The notes beneath the pieces were generated by a model. The model saw nothing but the letters and a program-made list of their open reading frames with translations. It was not told the origin of the DNA and searched no databases. DNA of 64,000 bases from Dendrolimus kikuchii (taxonomy: Eukaryota; Arthropoda; Insecta; Lepidoptera; Lasiocampidae): positions 6,707,501 through 6,771,500 of the forward strand of contig CM034402.1 in the NCBI GenBank assembly GCA_019925095.2. Direction: 5' to 3'. A program made the translations under genes and the position numbers. Positions 42,255 through 54,209 of this stretch are shown in pieces; the first letter of the stretch is position 1; each line of letters begins with the position of its first letter.

Positions 42255-44762
42255 TTATAATCGGACGCGGACACGACGAGCGGATTTCGATGGTGCGGCG
42301 CGAGATGTCATGATCGGGAGGATGCATGTTTTATACAGAGTAAGCTTGTGTCTGAGGGACATTTTGCTTCGTTTGTCTATCATGGGTGCTAAACGACCCA
42401 TCACAAATCGCGCTCTATTTCGGACTATAGTGATATGCTCGTTGAAGCGCAAGTTCCGATCTAGGGTGACACCAAGATATTTGGTGTACTTTGCCCAGGG
42501 GATTTGTTGGTCATAGAGCGAAATGGTTTTTAGGCGAAGGCTAGCGCGTTTGGGGGAGCGAAGCGTGCCCGGGGAAAAGAACATTGCTGCGCTTTTCTCC
42601 GGGTTTACCTCTATCCTCCATTTGCGAAACCATTCGCCTAGTTCTGTGACAGCTGTCTGCAGCCGGATGCAAGCCATTTGTCGGTTTTGATCTGATGTAT
42701 AGAGTGCGGTGTCATCCGCAAAGAGGGCCAACTCCACATCTGGAGTTTTTGGGATGTCGCTGGTGTACAGCGTGAAGAGTAGTGGCGACAGGGCCGAGCC
42801 CTGTGGTACACCGGCTGTGAGTGGGTGAGGGGACGAGCGCGTTCCCTCCACTCGAAAACGGAAGCTACGACCTAGGAGGAAGTCTCGCAAGATGAGCACG
42901 AGTCTGTCTGGCATACCGAACTGGTACAGCTTGTAAATCAAGCCGTTGTGCCAGACCTTGTCGAAGGCTTTTGCTACGTCTAGAAACAGTGCGGCTGTTC
43001 CTATAGGGCGGGGGCGATGGGCAAAGTGAGATAATATGTGCTCCGTGATGCGGTGCACCTGTTGGACGCATGAGTGTCTGGCACGGAAGCCAAATTGCTC
43101 ATCGGGTATTAGATGTTTGCTGAAGGCAAAATCTCTAAGTCGAGAGAGGATGACCCTCTCGTAAAGCTTGCTGAGTGCGCTCAGTAGGCTGATTGGACGG
43201 TAGCTAGACGGTTTATTAGCCGGTTTTCCCGGCTTGTGAATACCGATGACATCTGCTTCCTTCCAGATCGCGGGAAAGGAGCAGTTTGTTATGGCGGCAT
43301 TGAAGATGCTCACTAGAATTATAATTAGATGGGCGGGTAGGAGTTTTAAAACGCGATTGTTGATGCCATCGGTCCCTGGGGCCTTTCGCGGTTTGAGAGA
43401 CTTGATCAGATCTTGCACTTCTTCGACCGTGACCGTGTCGAGTGTGGTTTCCGCTGGTAAGGAGGATCTACGTTCGACCTCGGAGTCTACCTCCGTCAGG
43501 TGTGACTGGTCGACGTTTTGCGTAGTGGGGGAGCATTGAAGCTCTAGACTCTGAGCAAGGCACTCGGCCTTCTCCTCGTCATCGAACGCCTCGGTGTTGT
43601 CGGCTCTTTCTAGCGCGGGTATGACAGTAAGGGTGTCTGATTTGAGAGCTCTAGCCAGCTTCCAGTATGCCTGGTGAGTTGGCTCGATATCCCTCAACGT
43701 TCTGTCCCAACGTTGTTCCCTGACTTCCCGGATACGTAGTTTGACCTCGCGCTCTAGTTCGCGGAGTCGGACTCTGTTATCCTCGGTGGGATATCTGTCG
43801 TGAGCTCTGGAGGCGGCTCTCTTTTCCCTCAGCAGTACCCTCACCTCGTCCGGCAGGCATAAGTGGCGGTCATCCTCCACTGGCACCTGCCTGGACGAGT
43901 TCCGCACTGCGGATTGAAGGTGGCTGGTGAGGGCCTCGATTGCCGTCTCCGTGTCATGGCGGGACACGATGTGGTCCGGGATGCGGTCCAGGTCTTGTGA
44001 GCTGGTTGCCTTGAGGAGGGTCTCAAGTCTCAACCAATCCACAGAGGTCCTAGTTTCAGATGTCTGGTCTGTCTGTGGTCCTAATCTGAGGATAACCGGA
44101 CGATGGTCCGAGTCGATATCGTCCATCGTTTCGATCGAATGGAACTGAAGGGTTACGCCCCTCAGTAATGCTAGGTCGAGAGTGTTTGGGGTCCCCCAGT
44201 CGCGGTTGGGGGGGTATCTTGTGGGGGTCATGGGAGTTAGTATATCAAACAAAAGATTGTCTGATATATTTATTAGGGCTCTGCCATTGGGGTTAGTGGT
44301 ATTGCAATTCCACTGCTCGTGTTTGCAATTCAGATCTCCGGCTATAATAACAGCCGGGCCTAAGTTGAATAGGGTTTCTAGGTCTTTCTTAATAAGGGTT
44401 TTTTGGCATGCGAGGTATGCTGAAACTATGACTAGAGGTTGGTGGCCAGTCATTGCTAGTCTGCAGGCGGATACCTCCATACCGTCTAGTGGGGGGGTGA
44501 CTACAGGCATGCAGTGTAGGGATCTTCTGAAATAGATCAGGGTGCCGCCACCACGGCCTACCCTGTCATGTCTAGTGATCCGATAGTTAGAGATCTTTGG
44601 ATCTCTATTACTCGGTTTCAGGAAGGTCTCCTGTACTAGTAGTATATCTACTTGATTGGTAACCAGGAAGTCATGGACCAAGTCGCGCTGGTTTCGAAGG
44701 CCATTGGCGTTATAAGTCGCCAGAGTCAATGAGCGTGGTTTATTTCTACCTACATGCGCCAT
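42255..44762 (-). pseudogene. Jockey ORF2: endonuclease and reverse transcriptase, C-end broken
   Basis: 835 codons. ORF2 nicks the target and copies the LINE RNA at the nick. The apurinic-type endonuclease covers residues ~10-228: LATYNANGLRNQ, VQETFL, AGDLNCKHEQWN at 141-152, SDHRPVIL at 218-225. Reverse transcriptase covers ~455-780: LDVAKAFDKVWH near 594, GVPQGSALSPLLF at 651-663, catalytic FADD at 681-684. The frame is intact to about residue 819 (ILPIMT). A 185-bp deletion with an AT microhomology (42306/42307) then shifts it, so the last ~16 residues are out of frame; the true C-terminal frame survives downstream at 42274-42026. The catalytic domains are whole. Whether it works without the C-terminus is unknown. 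Starts at ATG 44762, 37 bp after ORF1. Confidence 0.85.
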
Positions 44763-44799
44763 TTGTTACCGGTAACAATAATTTGACTAGGTTGTTTAG

Positions 44800-46486
44800 T
44801 TACAACGATCTAAGTATTTGGAGGAGGTACGCGTGATCCATTTCGATCACGAGTTGATCCCGGAGGGAGGGTTGTGTTGACTCTGAAACTTGCCTCAGTT
44901 TCCGAGCCAAGAGTTGGACCTCTTGCAGGTCGAAGGGCAAGTTCTTGGCGAATTTAGTCGCCAAAGCTAAGTCCTCCGCTATAGAGTGGTGGGCCGATGG
45001 CCCTGAAGGTCCCTTAGAAATGGGGGCGAGGGCGGGGGCGGGGGTGGCCGAGGGTAGGCCGGCCATAACTGGGGCACGCGTCCTTAGCGGAGGGAACGCT
45101 TCCGTCGTGGGAAGACCCGTCCAGTGGTTTACCACTGGGGGGGGGGGCCGCCACGAATGCGGGTTTGTTCGGCACTTTTCTAGTGCCTTTTTGGGCATTG
45201 CCCTTTCCGACCTTACGTTTGGGTCGGGGGGCGGCAGGGCAGCCTCTGTAGTTAGCGGGGTGACCCGCTTGGCCGCAGAGGATGCAGCTCGGTGGCTCCG
45301 GGGAGTCCCGGGTGCGAGTGCACTCCGAGGTCCCGTGGTCGCCCAGGCACTTGACGCACCTGGGACGGGATTGACAATGTAGGGCAGAGTGCCCATAAAG
45401 TTGGCAGCGATGACACTGCCGCAGTGTATGTTTTTCGTGTGGACGTTCCACACGAAGGCCAGAGAGGCCACAGACCTTCTCAAGATCGAAGATCTTTTTC
45501 CCCTCTGGGGAGAGGTCGAGGACAACCAATACTAGGTTTAGAGGGGACTTTGTGGCGTCGCCTCTGTGCATACGGTGCACTTCGTGCACTGGTAGGGCTT
45601 GGGACTTAAGGTCCTCTAGAATATAGGAACTTTCAATTTCCTGAGGAAGTCCGCGGATTACAGCCCGAAGGCGTTTTTCTTCTGGCAGGGCGTAAGTGTA
45701 GTAACCGATTTTACGGTCACATAATAAAGTAGTTAGGGCGCGGTGGTCACTTGAAGACGTGACCATAACTTTGATGCCGTGTTGAGTATCACGGGCTTCT
45801 TTTATGGAGATTGCCTTACCTGGCAGTTCTTTAGCGAGTTGAAGCCAATGGGCTTTCTCGCGGATGGTCAGGGGTGGCGGCGGGCGTTGTGAAGGTGGCC
45901 CAGGGCGGCTGGAAGGTGCCGCTGTCGGTGTTGTGCCCGCTGTTGGGGCGGGGTTGGGGGGGACCTCCCTCTGGGTCTTACGTTTTTTAGTACGATTAAC
46001 GGTTATAAAACCGTCATCGTCTTCGCGGTCTAAGGGGATGTTCGCGGGAGGCGCGACATCCATAGGAGTAATTTCATCGGCCGGTGGAAGAGGGGCATCC
46101 CTGAGGTTTTGCGGACCTTCAGAGGATAAATCGATTTCTCGACGAGAATCGATTACGCGATGGATGGGCGAACGTGAACGCGATGTCGTCGAACTCGCAG
46201 AGCTCGAACGCGGTTTTGTCGATGCGGAACCGCGAGAAAACGAGGCGCGCGACTTTGGTGCCACACGATGGGCATCGTTGAGCGGGGGTGCGGGCGGCGG
46301 GCGCACTGGTAACGCGGCGGGTATGGATGCGGGGGGCGCGGGCGCTACGGCAGAGTGCAGGTGGACCGCGGTAAGCGCGGCGGCGGGGGTTGCGGGGCGT
46401 GCGCTAGTCGCGGCAGGTGCGATGGTCGCGGCAGATGCGGGTGCGGGAGCATCGCATCACTCGCAACTTCATTGAGACGTCACGCT
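44800..46486 (-). pseudogene. Jockey ORF1 (Gag-like, three zinc knuckles), frameshifted
   Basis: ORF1 of Jockey LINEs is an RNA-binding, nucleocapsid-like protein. The main frame (46306 to about 45147) has a Ser/Pro-rich N-terminus, a conserved middle (KAHWLQLAKELPGKAIS ... LPEEKRLRAVIRGLP), and three CCHC knuckles in series: CHRCQLYGHSALHC, CVKCLGDHGTSEC and CILCGQAGHPANYRGC. Just after these lies an 11-G tract (45137-45147) where the frame changes. The natural C-terminus continues in a second frame to a stop at 44800 (ending in a helical HAYLLQILRSL). No ATG is in frame upstream of about residue 80, so the N-terminal start is also damaged or unclear. The G-tract slip is a likely polymerase error hotspot or a sequencing error. 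Confidence 0.8.
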
Positions 46487-46880
46487 CCTATGCGCAAAGC
46501 TTCCCCTCAATTAAAGTCCCTTGCACTATAGGACAACTTTCTAGAATCAGTCCGTGTTGTGGTCTTCTTCCTCTTTGGCTATTAGAGACGGGCCTCGTAG
46601 GCGGAGGCGGAGGTTGCGGCCTCGAGGAAAACCTCTTAGCTCCGGCTTCTACTCAGCGGGCGACTACCCGTCGGTGACGGGGTTTGAAGCCTTTGTAGCC
46701 TTCTCGCATACCGGTAGTCTCTCTACAGCTCTCGTTAGCCGGTCTGCGGCATCCGAGAGCTTTGCGTCGGTTTCATCTGCCGCTTTGTTGGCCATTCATC
46801 GGCGTTCACAACCTCGTAACATCACCTTGATCAAGCGAGCGTGTGAGATCGCAGGAGGGGGCACAATCAGTCTGTATCAA
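46487..46880 (-). other. Jockey 5' untranslated region (probable)
   Basis: GC-rich sequence between ORF1 and the AT-rich flank. On the minus strand it opens around tgatacagactgattgtgcc. The exact 5' end cannot be fixed without another copy. Confidence 0.5.
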
Positions 46881-46950
46881 TAGTCCCCAAATTATTTTGT
46901 CTCATAGACCCCTTACCAATTTTTACTGCATTTGGTGGATCCCATCTTTT

Positions 46951-47130
46951 TAACCGACTTAAAAAAGGTTCTCAATTCGTCGTGTACATATTTTTTTATA
47001 TAATTTAGCCGAAACTTTTATTTCTAAACCGATTTTGATCATTCTTTTTGCGTTAGATTCAATATAGTTTCTAGTTAGTCGCGTGTAATTTTATAGCATA
47101 TAAGTATAAACGCGTACTATCATATTTTGT
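46951..47130 (+). repeat. Family E, short copy
   Basis: aaccgacttaaaaaaggttct opening and an aaaccgattttgatcattct phrase, as in the 26082 copy. Confidence 0.55.
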
Positions 47131-48934
47131 TATTTTATTTATAGAACGTTGACTTTCAACACAAGTTGTTTAAATGGCATTTACTATTGTCGACAGCTAT
47201 TTTTTGCAGCTTGCGAACCCCAAGATTCTGTTTTTGCTGACGTTTACCCCTTAAAATTCGATATGGAGCCCCGGGGGTCCATATGGCTACTTTGGGAACC
47301 TATGGTCTATACTATTCCGTAAATTTGACACATTAGAAATACCTAATGAAAATAAAATATGACTAAGTCAGGAATGGTATAATATGATTTTATTTTTATA
47401 ATTGCATCTTTAAAACGTGTATTCGGCGCGCGGTGTGAGTGTCGAGCGTAGCCGCAAACTTTAAATCAAAATGTTGGTGCGTATATTGCTAAACCAACTT
47501 TTAATTGCGGCTCCCGGTTACGCCGTTCGTATGTGTGAAAATTCGTGTACGAGTTTAATGAATTTCGTATTGAAAAGTCTTGTTGGAATTTGAGGAACGT
47601 TCGTGATACTTTCTCTTACACTGGAAACAAGCATTGCTTCAAAATTTTGCTACCCTGGTAGATAATTTCTTCCACGAATATAATATTAATAATAAGAATA
47701 GAATAATAGAAAACGTAATTATACATACATTTATTATTTTCTAGAAATATCGCAATTCCTGGTAAGTTTTATTTATACCATAGCTTTTTGGCAATGGGTA
47801 CCTATTTGACGACATAATATTTTATAATAAATTTTAAAACAATTGTCATGTAAAAGAGTAGGCTTTAAAATGTCGCTAGCTATCACTTATGTTATGAACT
47901 CATTCGTAGTTTTGATTTTTTACTAGTTTTTTGGTAAACGATGATCTATATATTAATTATATATTCATATTATTTGTTGTTTCACGATTCATAATATTTT
48001 CACCATCATTTTCCAGCGTTTTCTTTTATATATTTTCCCTAAATTAATAAGTATAGTTCACTATAATTTTAATACATACCATTAAAAATAATTAAATATA
48101 CTGATTGAATACTACTAACTACTAATAATATACTGACTGAATACCAATCAAAAAATCAGTTTTTTTAAATTGTGACATCATAATTCATACAAAATCAAGT
48201 TGGCTATGAGGTTATAAAAATATTACAGTGGAATTAACTTCCAAATTCCCCCTTCATACTAAGTAATTTGTAAGTTTTGTAACGGTATTTATTCTCAGTA
48301 AAAATGTCACATCAATTCTCCAGAGTCACTTCAAGCTAAAGAAGAAATAAATCTAGATTGGTAGATAACTTACATAAAGGAGAACATTTCTATAGGTTCG
48401 CATTTCTTTACAAGCTTAAAAGGATTTTATATCAAAGCTTATAAATATACGTCTTATGATCTTCGTCCTTAAATATTTGCAAACATTTTATATTATTCAT
48501 TATCAAAGAAAATAATAAATTGAGAAGTAGATTTTAATCAATATACTATTAAAAAGACAATACGGTTTGTATTGTAAAATAAGTAAAAATCCAAATAATT
48601 TCTGAATGAACTACATATGTTATATACCTAACTTGAAATGTGTCAATGCACATATTACCATTGATGTCACTAGCATACATCTCATTACAAATACAATGTG
48701 GACGACAATGATGCATCTGCAGATGGCAACAGTATATTAGCTGTTGAATAATTAATTAATTGACTAGGTACGGAGACAGGCCGTCGTAGTGACGTACCCA
48801 TTACCCGAGAGGCTCTGAGCTAAATCTGCCACTCCTTGGTTCTGGTTTTTGTTTTTCGTACCTTTTTAACTTTTCGATCATTTCTTTTGCGTCCTCAACG
48901 GAAATATCATCATAATAATCATCGTTGCAGTTTA
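47131..48934. other. AT-rich stretch without recognised genes
   Basis: A small GC-richer patch at 47425-47460; otherwise low-complexity AT sequence. Confidence 0.5.
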
Positions 48935-49168
48935 ATTTTTTTATTGCAGGAGATCAGCAGACAGGCAGACGGCCCACTTGATGGAAAGCGGTTATCATCG
49001 CCTATGGACATTTGCAACAGCAAAGGCGCTACAAATGCGCTGCTGCTCTCTTAAGTGAAACTGAAACCTGGTCACTAATGCCGGAACACAACTCAAGGTT
49101 GTTATAGCGACATACTTTAGACCAGGGGTGGTAGTCATCCAGTCGAGCAAATGCCCTACCACCTGGCA
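48935..49168 (+). repeat. Family A, full-length copy
   Basis: ttttttattgcaggagatca, cagacaggcagacggcccac, gaaagcggttatcatcgcct, gctgctctcttaagtgaaac and gccctaccacctggc. Confidence 0.85.
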
Positions 49169-49510
49169 AAATTATGCAGTTTCTTCACAGTCACTCGCCA
49201 TACAAATGACACAGTCATATTGTACGTATATTCTCAAACTAAGCGAGATACGCTTGTGCTAAGGTAATATCATCATCAACGGATAAGTCTACGGCCGTCC
49301 TCATACACTTAAGGCATAGTAAAAAAGGGAAAGCTCATTTACAAAAATTACCTTACCGAAAATCGCACCCGGAGCCTTGTTGTAGTGAATTAGGCGGGCC
49401 AACACTTACGACTACTATACCACAAACGCCGTCATTATAACGAATCGATTGTCAAATTCACATAAGTTGGAAATATCTATCTAACGTTAACAATGACTCA
49501 TATTTCGGTA
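49169..49510. other. Unassigned stretch
   Basis: No supported feature. Confidence 0.45.
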
Positions 49511-49540
49511 TACATACATACACATGTATGTATGTATAAC
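49511..49540. repeat. Palindromic (TATG/CATA) microsatellite
   Basis: tatacatacatac and gtatgtatgtata flank acat; a perfect 13-bp hairpin. Could be the joint of two LINE C tails, but no C coding sequence remains. Confidence 0.7.
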
Positions 49541-49554
49541 TATAGGTAGAGAAA

Positions 49555-49690
49555 ATCTCTCTCACTCTTATTCACCTTTTCCCAATTATTTGGGATCGGC
49601 ACAATATATTTTTTCCTCCTTATACCTCTATTGACATTCATTTTCTGTCACACCACAAATCATCATGTCATCCTTTACACAGATATATCG
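49555..49690 (+). repeat. Family H (copy 2)
   Basis: cactcttattcaccttttcc, caattatttgggatcggcac and tacctctattgacattcat; compare 23562 and the reverse copy at 62645. Confidence 0.45.
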
Positions 49691-50879
49691 AAAAAACGAT
49701 ACATGAAATATAACTGACGACACATAAAATTGACACCAAATCAAAAACCGATTGACCTAATATAATAAGATGATATAAATTTGCACGAAATATACAAGTT
49801 GACACATAAGAGTAACAAAAAAGAATACATTACGATACAGTCTAGAGCACAAAACATATTTGATTCCCTTACACATAATCCATAGTAGCTCACGTCAGAA
49901 CAACACTAATAAATTGTTCTCAAACTCCAGCCGTGTTTAACTATTTAAACAGATCGTCATTAGTACCAAAAACGTGGCGTGATGTTAACGAAATTAATTT
50001 GTTCAGGCTACCAAAGACTAACAATCATTAAATTAAGTTGAAGTTAAACAATTGCGGTTGGAGAATAATGGAGACGGACGTCTTTTGTATGACAAGTGCC
50101 ATCGCACACATTTCAACCGTACAAAGGATTGATTGAATTTAAATTGCTGAATTTGTGAACCTAAGTAATATGTATGCGTTACAATACGTAGGCACTAGTC
50201 AACTACGTAATCAGACAAAATTACTGACGCACTAAAACTCGTATACTTGGGTTGTGTCACCTATTACAATAAATACTAAAATTATTTACATATAAAAGAA
50301 CGGCCGTTAAAATACCATCTTCAACCTTACGTTTAGAATATCTAAATGTAAGAAGTTATAATATAGTAAAAAAAATGTAAGAACTTTTAAAGCCTGATCT
50401 GCCGACCAGTGGGCGAGATGGTTTATTTCGCCAGAAAAGCTATCATACTCGTATAATGTACAAAATATGATGTAATTGAGTAGATGAAATTGTCACAATA
50501 AATTCTAAAAATATTTTCACACAAAAGAGCGAGCGCTAAAATACTATTCTATTGTTTTACTTTTAACATATCACGATAAAAATAATTTTCATAAAGCAAT
50601 TTAAACAATAATTAATATGCCTTATGCGGTACGACTCGTTTAAGTTACGACGTCAGTAGACTTGACTGACAACTACCCTATTGCATTTATAGAAGATACG
50701 ATAACCATTAAATATGACAGTATTGCCTCTTATCAGCAACACATCAAAGGATCTGATGAGATTGTAAGATAGATTCATAGAACATTCTACAGGTCAAAGG
50801 TATCAGTGCTTTCAATATCAATACGGTAACGGTTAGTGACATATGAGTATTCCAATTTCCGAATGTCTGGTTGTTGGTT
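49691..50879. other. AT-rich stretch without recognised genes
   Basis: 50270-50350 and 50500-50580 share a loose phrase (atataaaagaacg.ccgttaaaatac / cacaaaagagcgagcgctaaaatac), perhaps an old duplication. Confidence 0.4.
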
Positions 50880-51200
50880 GGGATACACAGAGCTAGAGCG
50901 CACGACGCACTGACTCGGGCTATAATTTACCGACCATTTGCGTATCCGATGGTCGCGTAGTGAGAGAGAACGTTGCTTTTGCACAATTAAAAAGTGTCAA
51001 TGGATGTTGACTCGCCGTTTCGCTTTTGTCTCGTGTTGTTCCCATTGTCCGGGAACTAGCACGAATTGTGCTTTCTTTTGCTCTCGTAAGCGGACATCTA
51101 GCGAACCAATGGAACAATCGATGCCGCTCCGATTGTCATCCACACTTTCCTGTTGCTAATAACACGGATAAAATTGTGAAGTACAATGAAACAATAGAAG
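50880..51200. other. GC-richer, non-repetitive block
   Basis: Not shared with any repeat here. Overlapping frames of 64-73 codons on both strands have no domain. It could be a promoter or untranslated exon of a host gene (it contains gaaccaatgg, a CCAAT-like site, at 51103), but nothing proves it. Confidence 0.3.
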
Positions 51201-52110
51201 AGGTAAAAATACATTGGTAACTTAAGGAAAGTTTATCCCAAGATCTATGTATTCATAATCGCCAAGGGTGAGACGAGCATATTTATACGATCCACTAATT
51301 TTAATTAATAATAAAACAATTGATATGATAACGATTACCAATTTTTTATGAAATTATTTATTATTCAAGTTATTTCTAAAAAAGTTTATTTATTGATTTA
51401 TTGCACTATGAGAAACACACAATACGATTTATTTAGTTAAAGCAGTTTTAATATGATTTTAATGCTGTGACTAGAATATAAAACGGAAAATGGTTTCTAA
51501 ATAGATCCGATTTTGACGTTTTTACTGAAATTATTATATACATCACTACGTTACTATGTGTGAACTGAAGCGTAATTAACCGATTTTACAATTTTTCTTA
51601 TAGAGTTTATTAATATGTATCACGTTTTGGCCTTCATTATCACTCAAACAATTACTCATCATTAAAAATATTTTTTTTGGAATTTCCTTACATTATAACC
51701 ACTAGAAGTAAATATTTCTCACGCGACAATATTGAAATAACCTCTCGTCAAAACTTGAGTTTAACGTAAAACAATAGTATAACATCATAAAACACTGAAT
51801 TCCCCGCAAAACTCCTAAATGAGCTCCTGCCTCATTAGTGTGTCATCAAGAGAAAAACCGGCCCCACACCAAAATAAACACTAGAATTTACATTTATTGT
51901 AGCTTTGCATTAATAAGCGTTGACATTTTAAAACGAGCAACTATCAAGACCAACAAATGTAGCTGTCCTAGCGAACATCAATTAAACACGTCGCTGTGTT
52001 AATTACGAGGTTTTATTGCGACTGTCGAGTGTAGTCAGTGCATTTAATTGTTACGTCTGAGTCAAAAATCTGCAATGGTAACTGTTAACAGTGAGATTCA
52101 TTCAGCAGTC
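51201..52110. other. AT-rich stretch without recognised genes
   Basis: No supported feature. Confidence 0.5.
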
Positions 52111-52206
52111 ATATTTAAATGAGACAAAGTCTAAACTTTGTCTCATTCAAATATAACTTCTGCTTCTCGCCAATGTCTAGTATTTTTAATACTAGACACT
52201 GGCGAG
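52111..52206. repeat. Two adjacent near-perfect hairpins
   Basis: 52111-52130 pairs with 52135-52154 (20 bp, one mismatch, loop ctaa). 52166-52182 pairs with 52190-52206 (17 bp, one mismatch, 7-nt loop). The two are separated by 11 bp. Confidence 0.85.
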
Positions 52207-53689
52207 ATCCAAGGTTATCATCCTATAACTAAATTTTACAAATAGGCACTAGGCGAATTCTGGACTGTTGAAAATCCCCTTTTAATAGAACGAAAACCTG
52301 TTGGAGTGCAGGGACTCCTTAACTTATAACTTAAAGTCCAATTATTTGAACATAGTAGATAGCCTTAGGATTTATTTATTTAGCCTTAGGATGGTCGCCA
52401 GCCATGTTGAAACTTCCTAAATAAACCGAGCTGTCACTCTTCCACATCGCATGCAAAAAAGCGCTTCAGAAATCAAGTTGCGGAAACTATACGTTAGAAT
52501 AAATAAGTTGGTCCCTGATAATTAATGTTTACTTAACTAAGAAAAAATATTAAGGAACTTAACTTAATCATAAATGATAATGTATCATTAACCAACTCTG
52601 AGTATTGCAATAGACATACTATTGATACAGATTTATATAGTGGATGTAATGATGTTTATCCCAATAACGACTATCATAAAAAGCCCCCGGCTATCAATAC
52701 ATTCAAGTTAGAACTAATAAATGAGAAAAAATACTAATCCAGACATTGAATTCTTCTCAACACAAAAAAGAGTATATATGTACGTACGTGCATCAGTATT
52801 TGCCAGACTAACGAATCCTTGAGGGCATAACGAAAACATTTATTAACATAGCGAGGATTTCTCCATAAAATATTTATCTACTCCAGTTACTTCTCACAAT
52901 GTAACGCCAGGAGCGCAATTTTATTGTCCAAAAACACCATAATAACCTACCATTTTAAATGTATTAAATATATAATAATAATAATATATAAATGACAGCT
53001 AAAAACACTTAATGGCATAAATTAAGTGAATTTAAAATCTCTTGATGACAATGCTCATTAAAAATTGGTAAAGTGATTGGTTCTATTTGTTATGACCCTC
53101 TTTCCCGATAATGATTTCGTTTTACATCATCGTTTGGTAGTATCCAACACACGCGTCGAAACGATTTATACAGGACCAATCTGGACCTATAAAAATCAGA
53201 TATTTTTTCTGCTTTAAAATCACTTTACTGTACAAACAACTACAAAATATAGATAACAATAACAGTATATTAGAATATGTGCCAGAAAATACGCTTTAGT
53301 AATTCCTAATCAAAATAACTGTTGGACGAACGAAAGCAAGAGGAAAGTTTGAAATAATAGACGATAAGAAAAGTCCCGAATGTTGGGTGGCCGTCGGTGA
53401 ACATTAATTACTGTTGTGCCCACAAAAGGGACTCGACTTGTCAAAGAAGTTGTCCGAACATTGCCCGTACCAACTTTGAACACCGGGGGAGATACTTTTT
53501 CCTTTAGCCGTGATAAGGAAGTAATACCTGTGTCATAATTCCTCCTAACCTAATACTTGGCAAAGTAAAAATACGAATTTATATATAGCAACTTTCGACT
53601 CATTCCATACTAGTTACGAACAAGAAGAAAATACAAGCATATTTTCTGTTAGTAGTAAAGGATCAGAATTCACATGAACTCTAATAACA
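52207..53689. other. AT-rich stretch without recognised genes
   Basis: A ttatttagccttaggat-type phrase is repeated at 52362-52392. Nothing else assigned. Confidence 0.45.
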
Positions 53690-54060
53690 GTAAACTGATA
53701 ATAATTATCATCGGCCGTGTGTTTTATACCCATCAACCGCGATTTAATTTTGTATGTGCGGAGAAAAGATGTAATAATTCCAAAGATCAGCTATGTATAA
53801 ATGGTTGGCATAATGCAATGTGGACTGGAGCTTATCCGGGCCAGTGTCGGGGTTCATGGGGCCGCGAGATAAAGCCAACACACAATTAATGAAAAGCTGA
53901 TTTCGGGGTATGTCTACTGAGATATCGCTTTCGCAGTCCTTTATTGGATAGAGCGATAACATCGCCCACTGTCCCTCGGCTCGATTGTGATGGATTAATT
54001 AAATTATTATCTCAGCATCAACCGCGCCGGAGTTCAATCGAGTCGTTAGTCTAATTTCCG
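53690..54060. promoter_or_regulatory. Possible conserved non-coding element
   Basis: Mixed-composition, non-repetitive sequence with clustered homeodomain-type ATTA/TAAT cores (cacaattaatgaa, tgatggattaattaaattat at 53988). tgatggatta resembles an Exd/Hox composite site. Pure motif reading; no conservation data. Confidence 0.25.
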
Positions 54061-54209
54061 CCTTAACGAAAATTCATTGTTTTAATGTAAATATTACCCC
54101 ACTTATACTCTACTTTGAAAAATACAATTGTGAAGCAAGCAGAAATGGGTGCAAATATTTTTAGGGTAAAATTATGAGTAGAGCCCGAATTAAGCATGTG
54201 AGAAGTATG
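54061..54209. other. Unassigned spacer
   Basis: Nothing recognised. Confidence 0.4.

Larger units (their letters stand above)
41641..46880 (-). mobile_element. Jockey-clade LINE, near full length
   Basis: The run of 21 T at 41641-41661 is the 3' poly(A) on the minus strand. Upstream in LINE order come a 3' UTR, ORF2 (42255-44762), a 37-bp gap, ORF1 (44800 to about 46480) and a 5' region to about 46880. It abuts gaggtaatggtaag (41627-41640), the site used by the left LINE, but that 14-mer does not recur beyond its 5' end and the rest of the LTR is absent there. Against the left LINE it differs by a few per cent and lacks 185 bp at 42306/42307. Confidence 0.85.

Noticed and set aside
45864..46475. 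203-codon plus-strand ORF
   Set aside because: Shadow of the Pro/Ala-rich N-terminus of the Jockey ORF1.
41641..46880. Simple full-length insertion of the Jockey LINE into the 3' LTR
   Set aside because: No second gaggtaatggtaag and no LTR continuation beyond the LINE 5' end, unlike the left copy.
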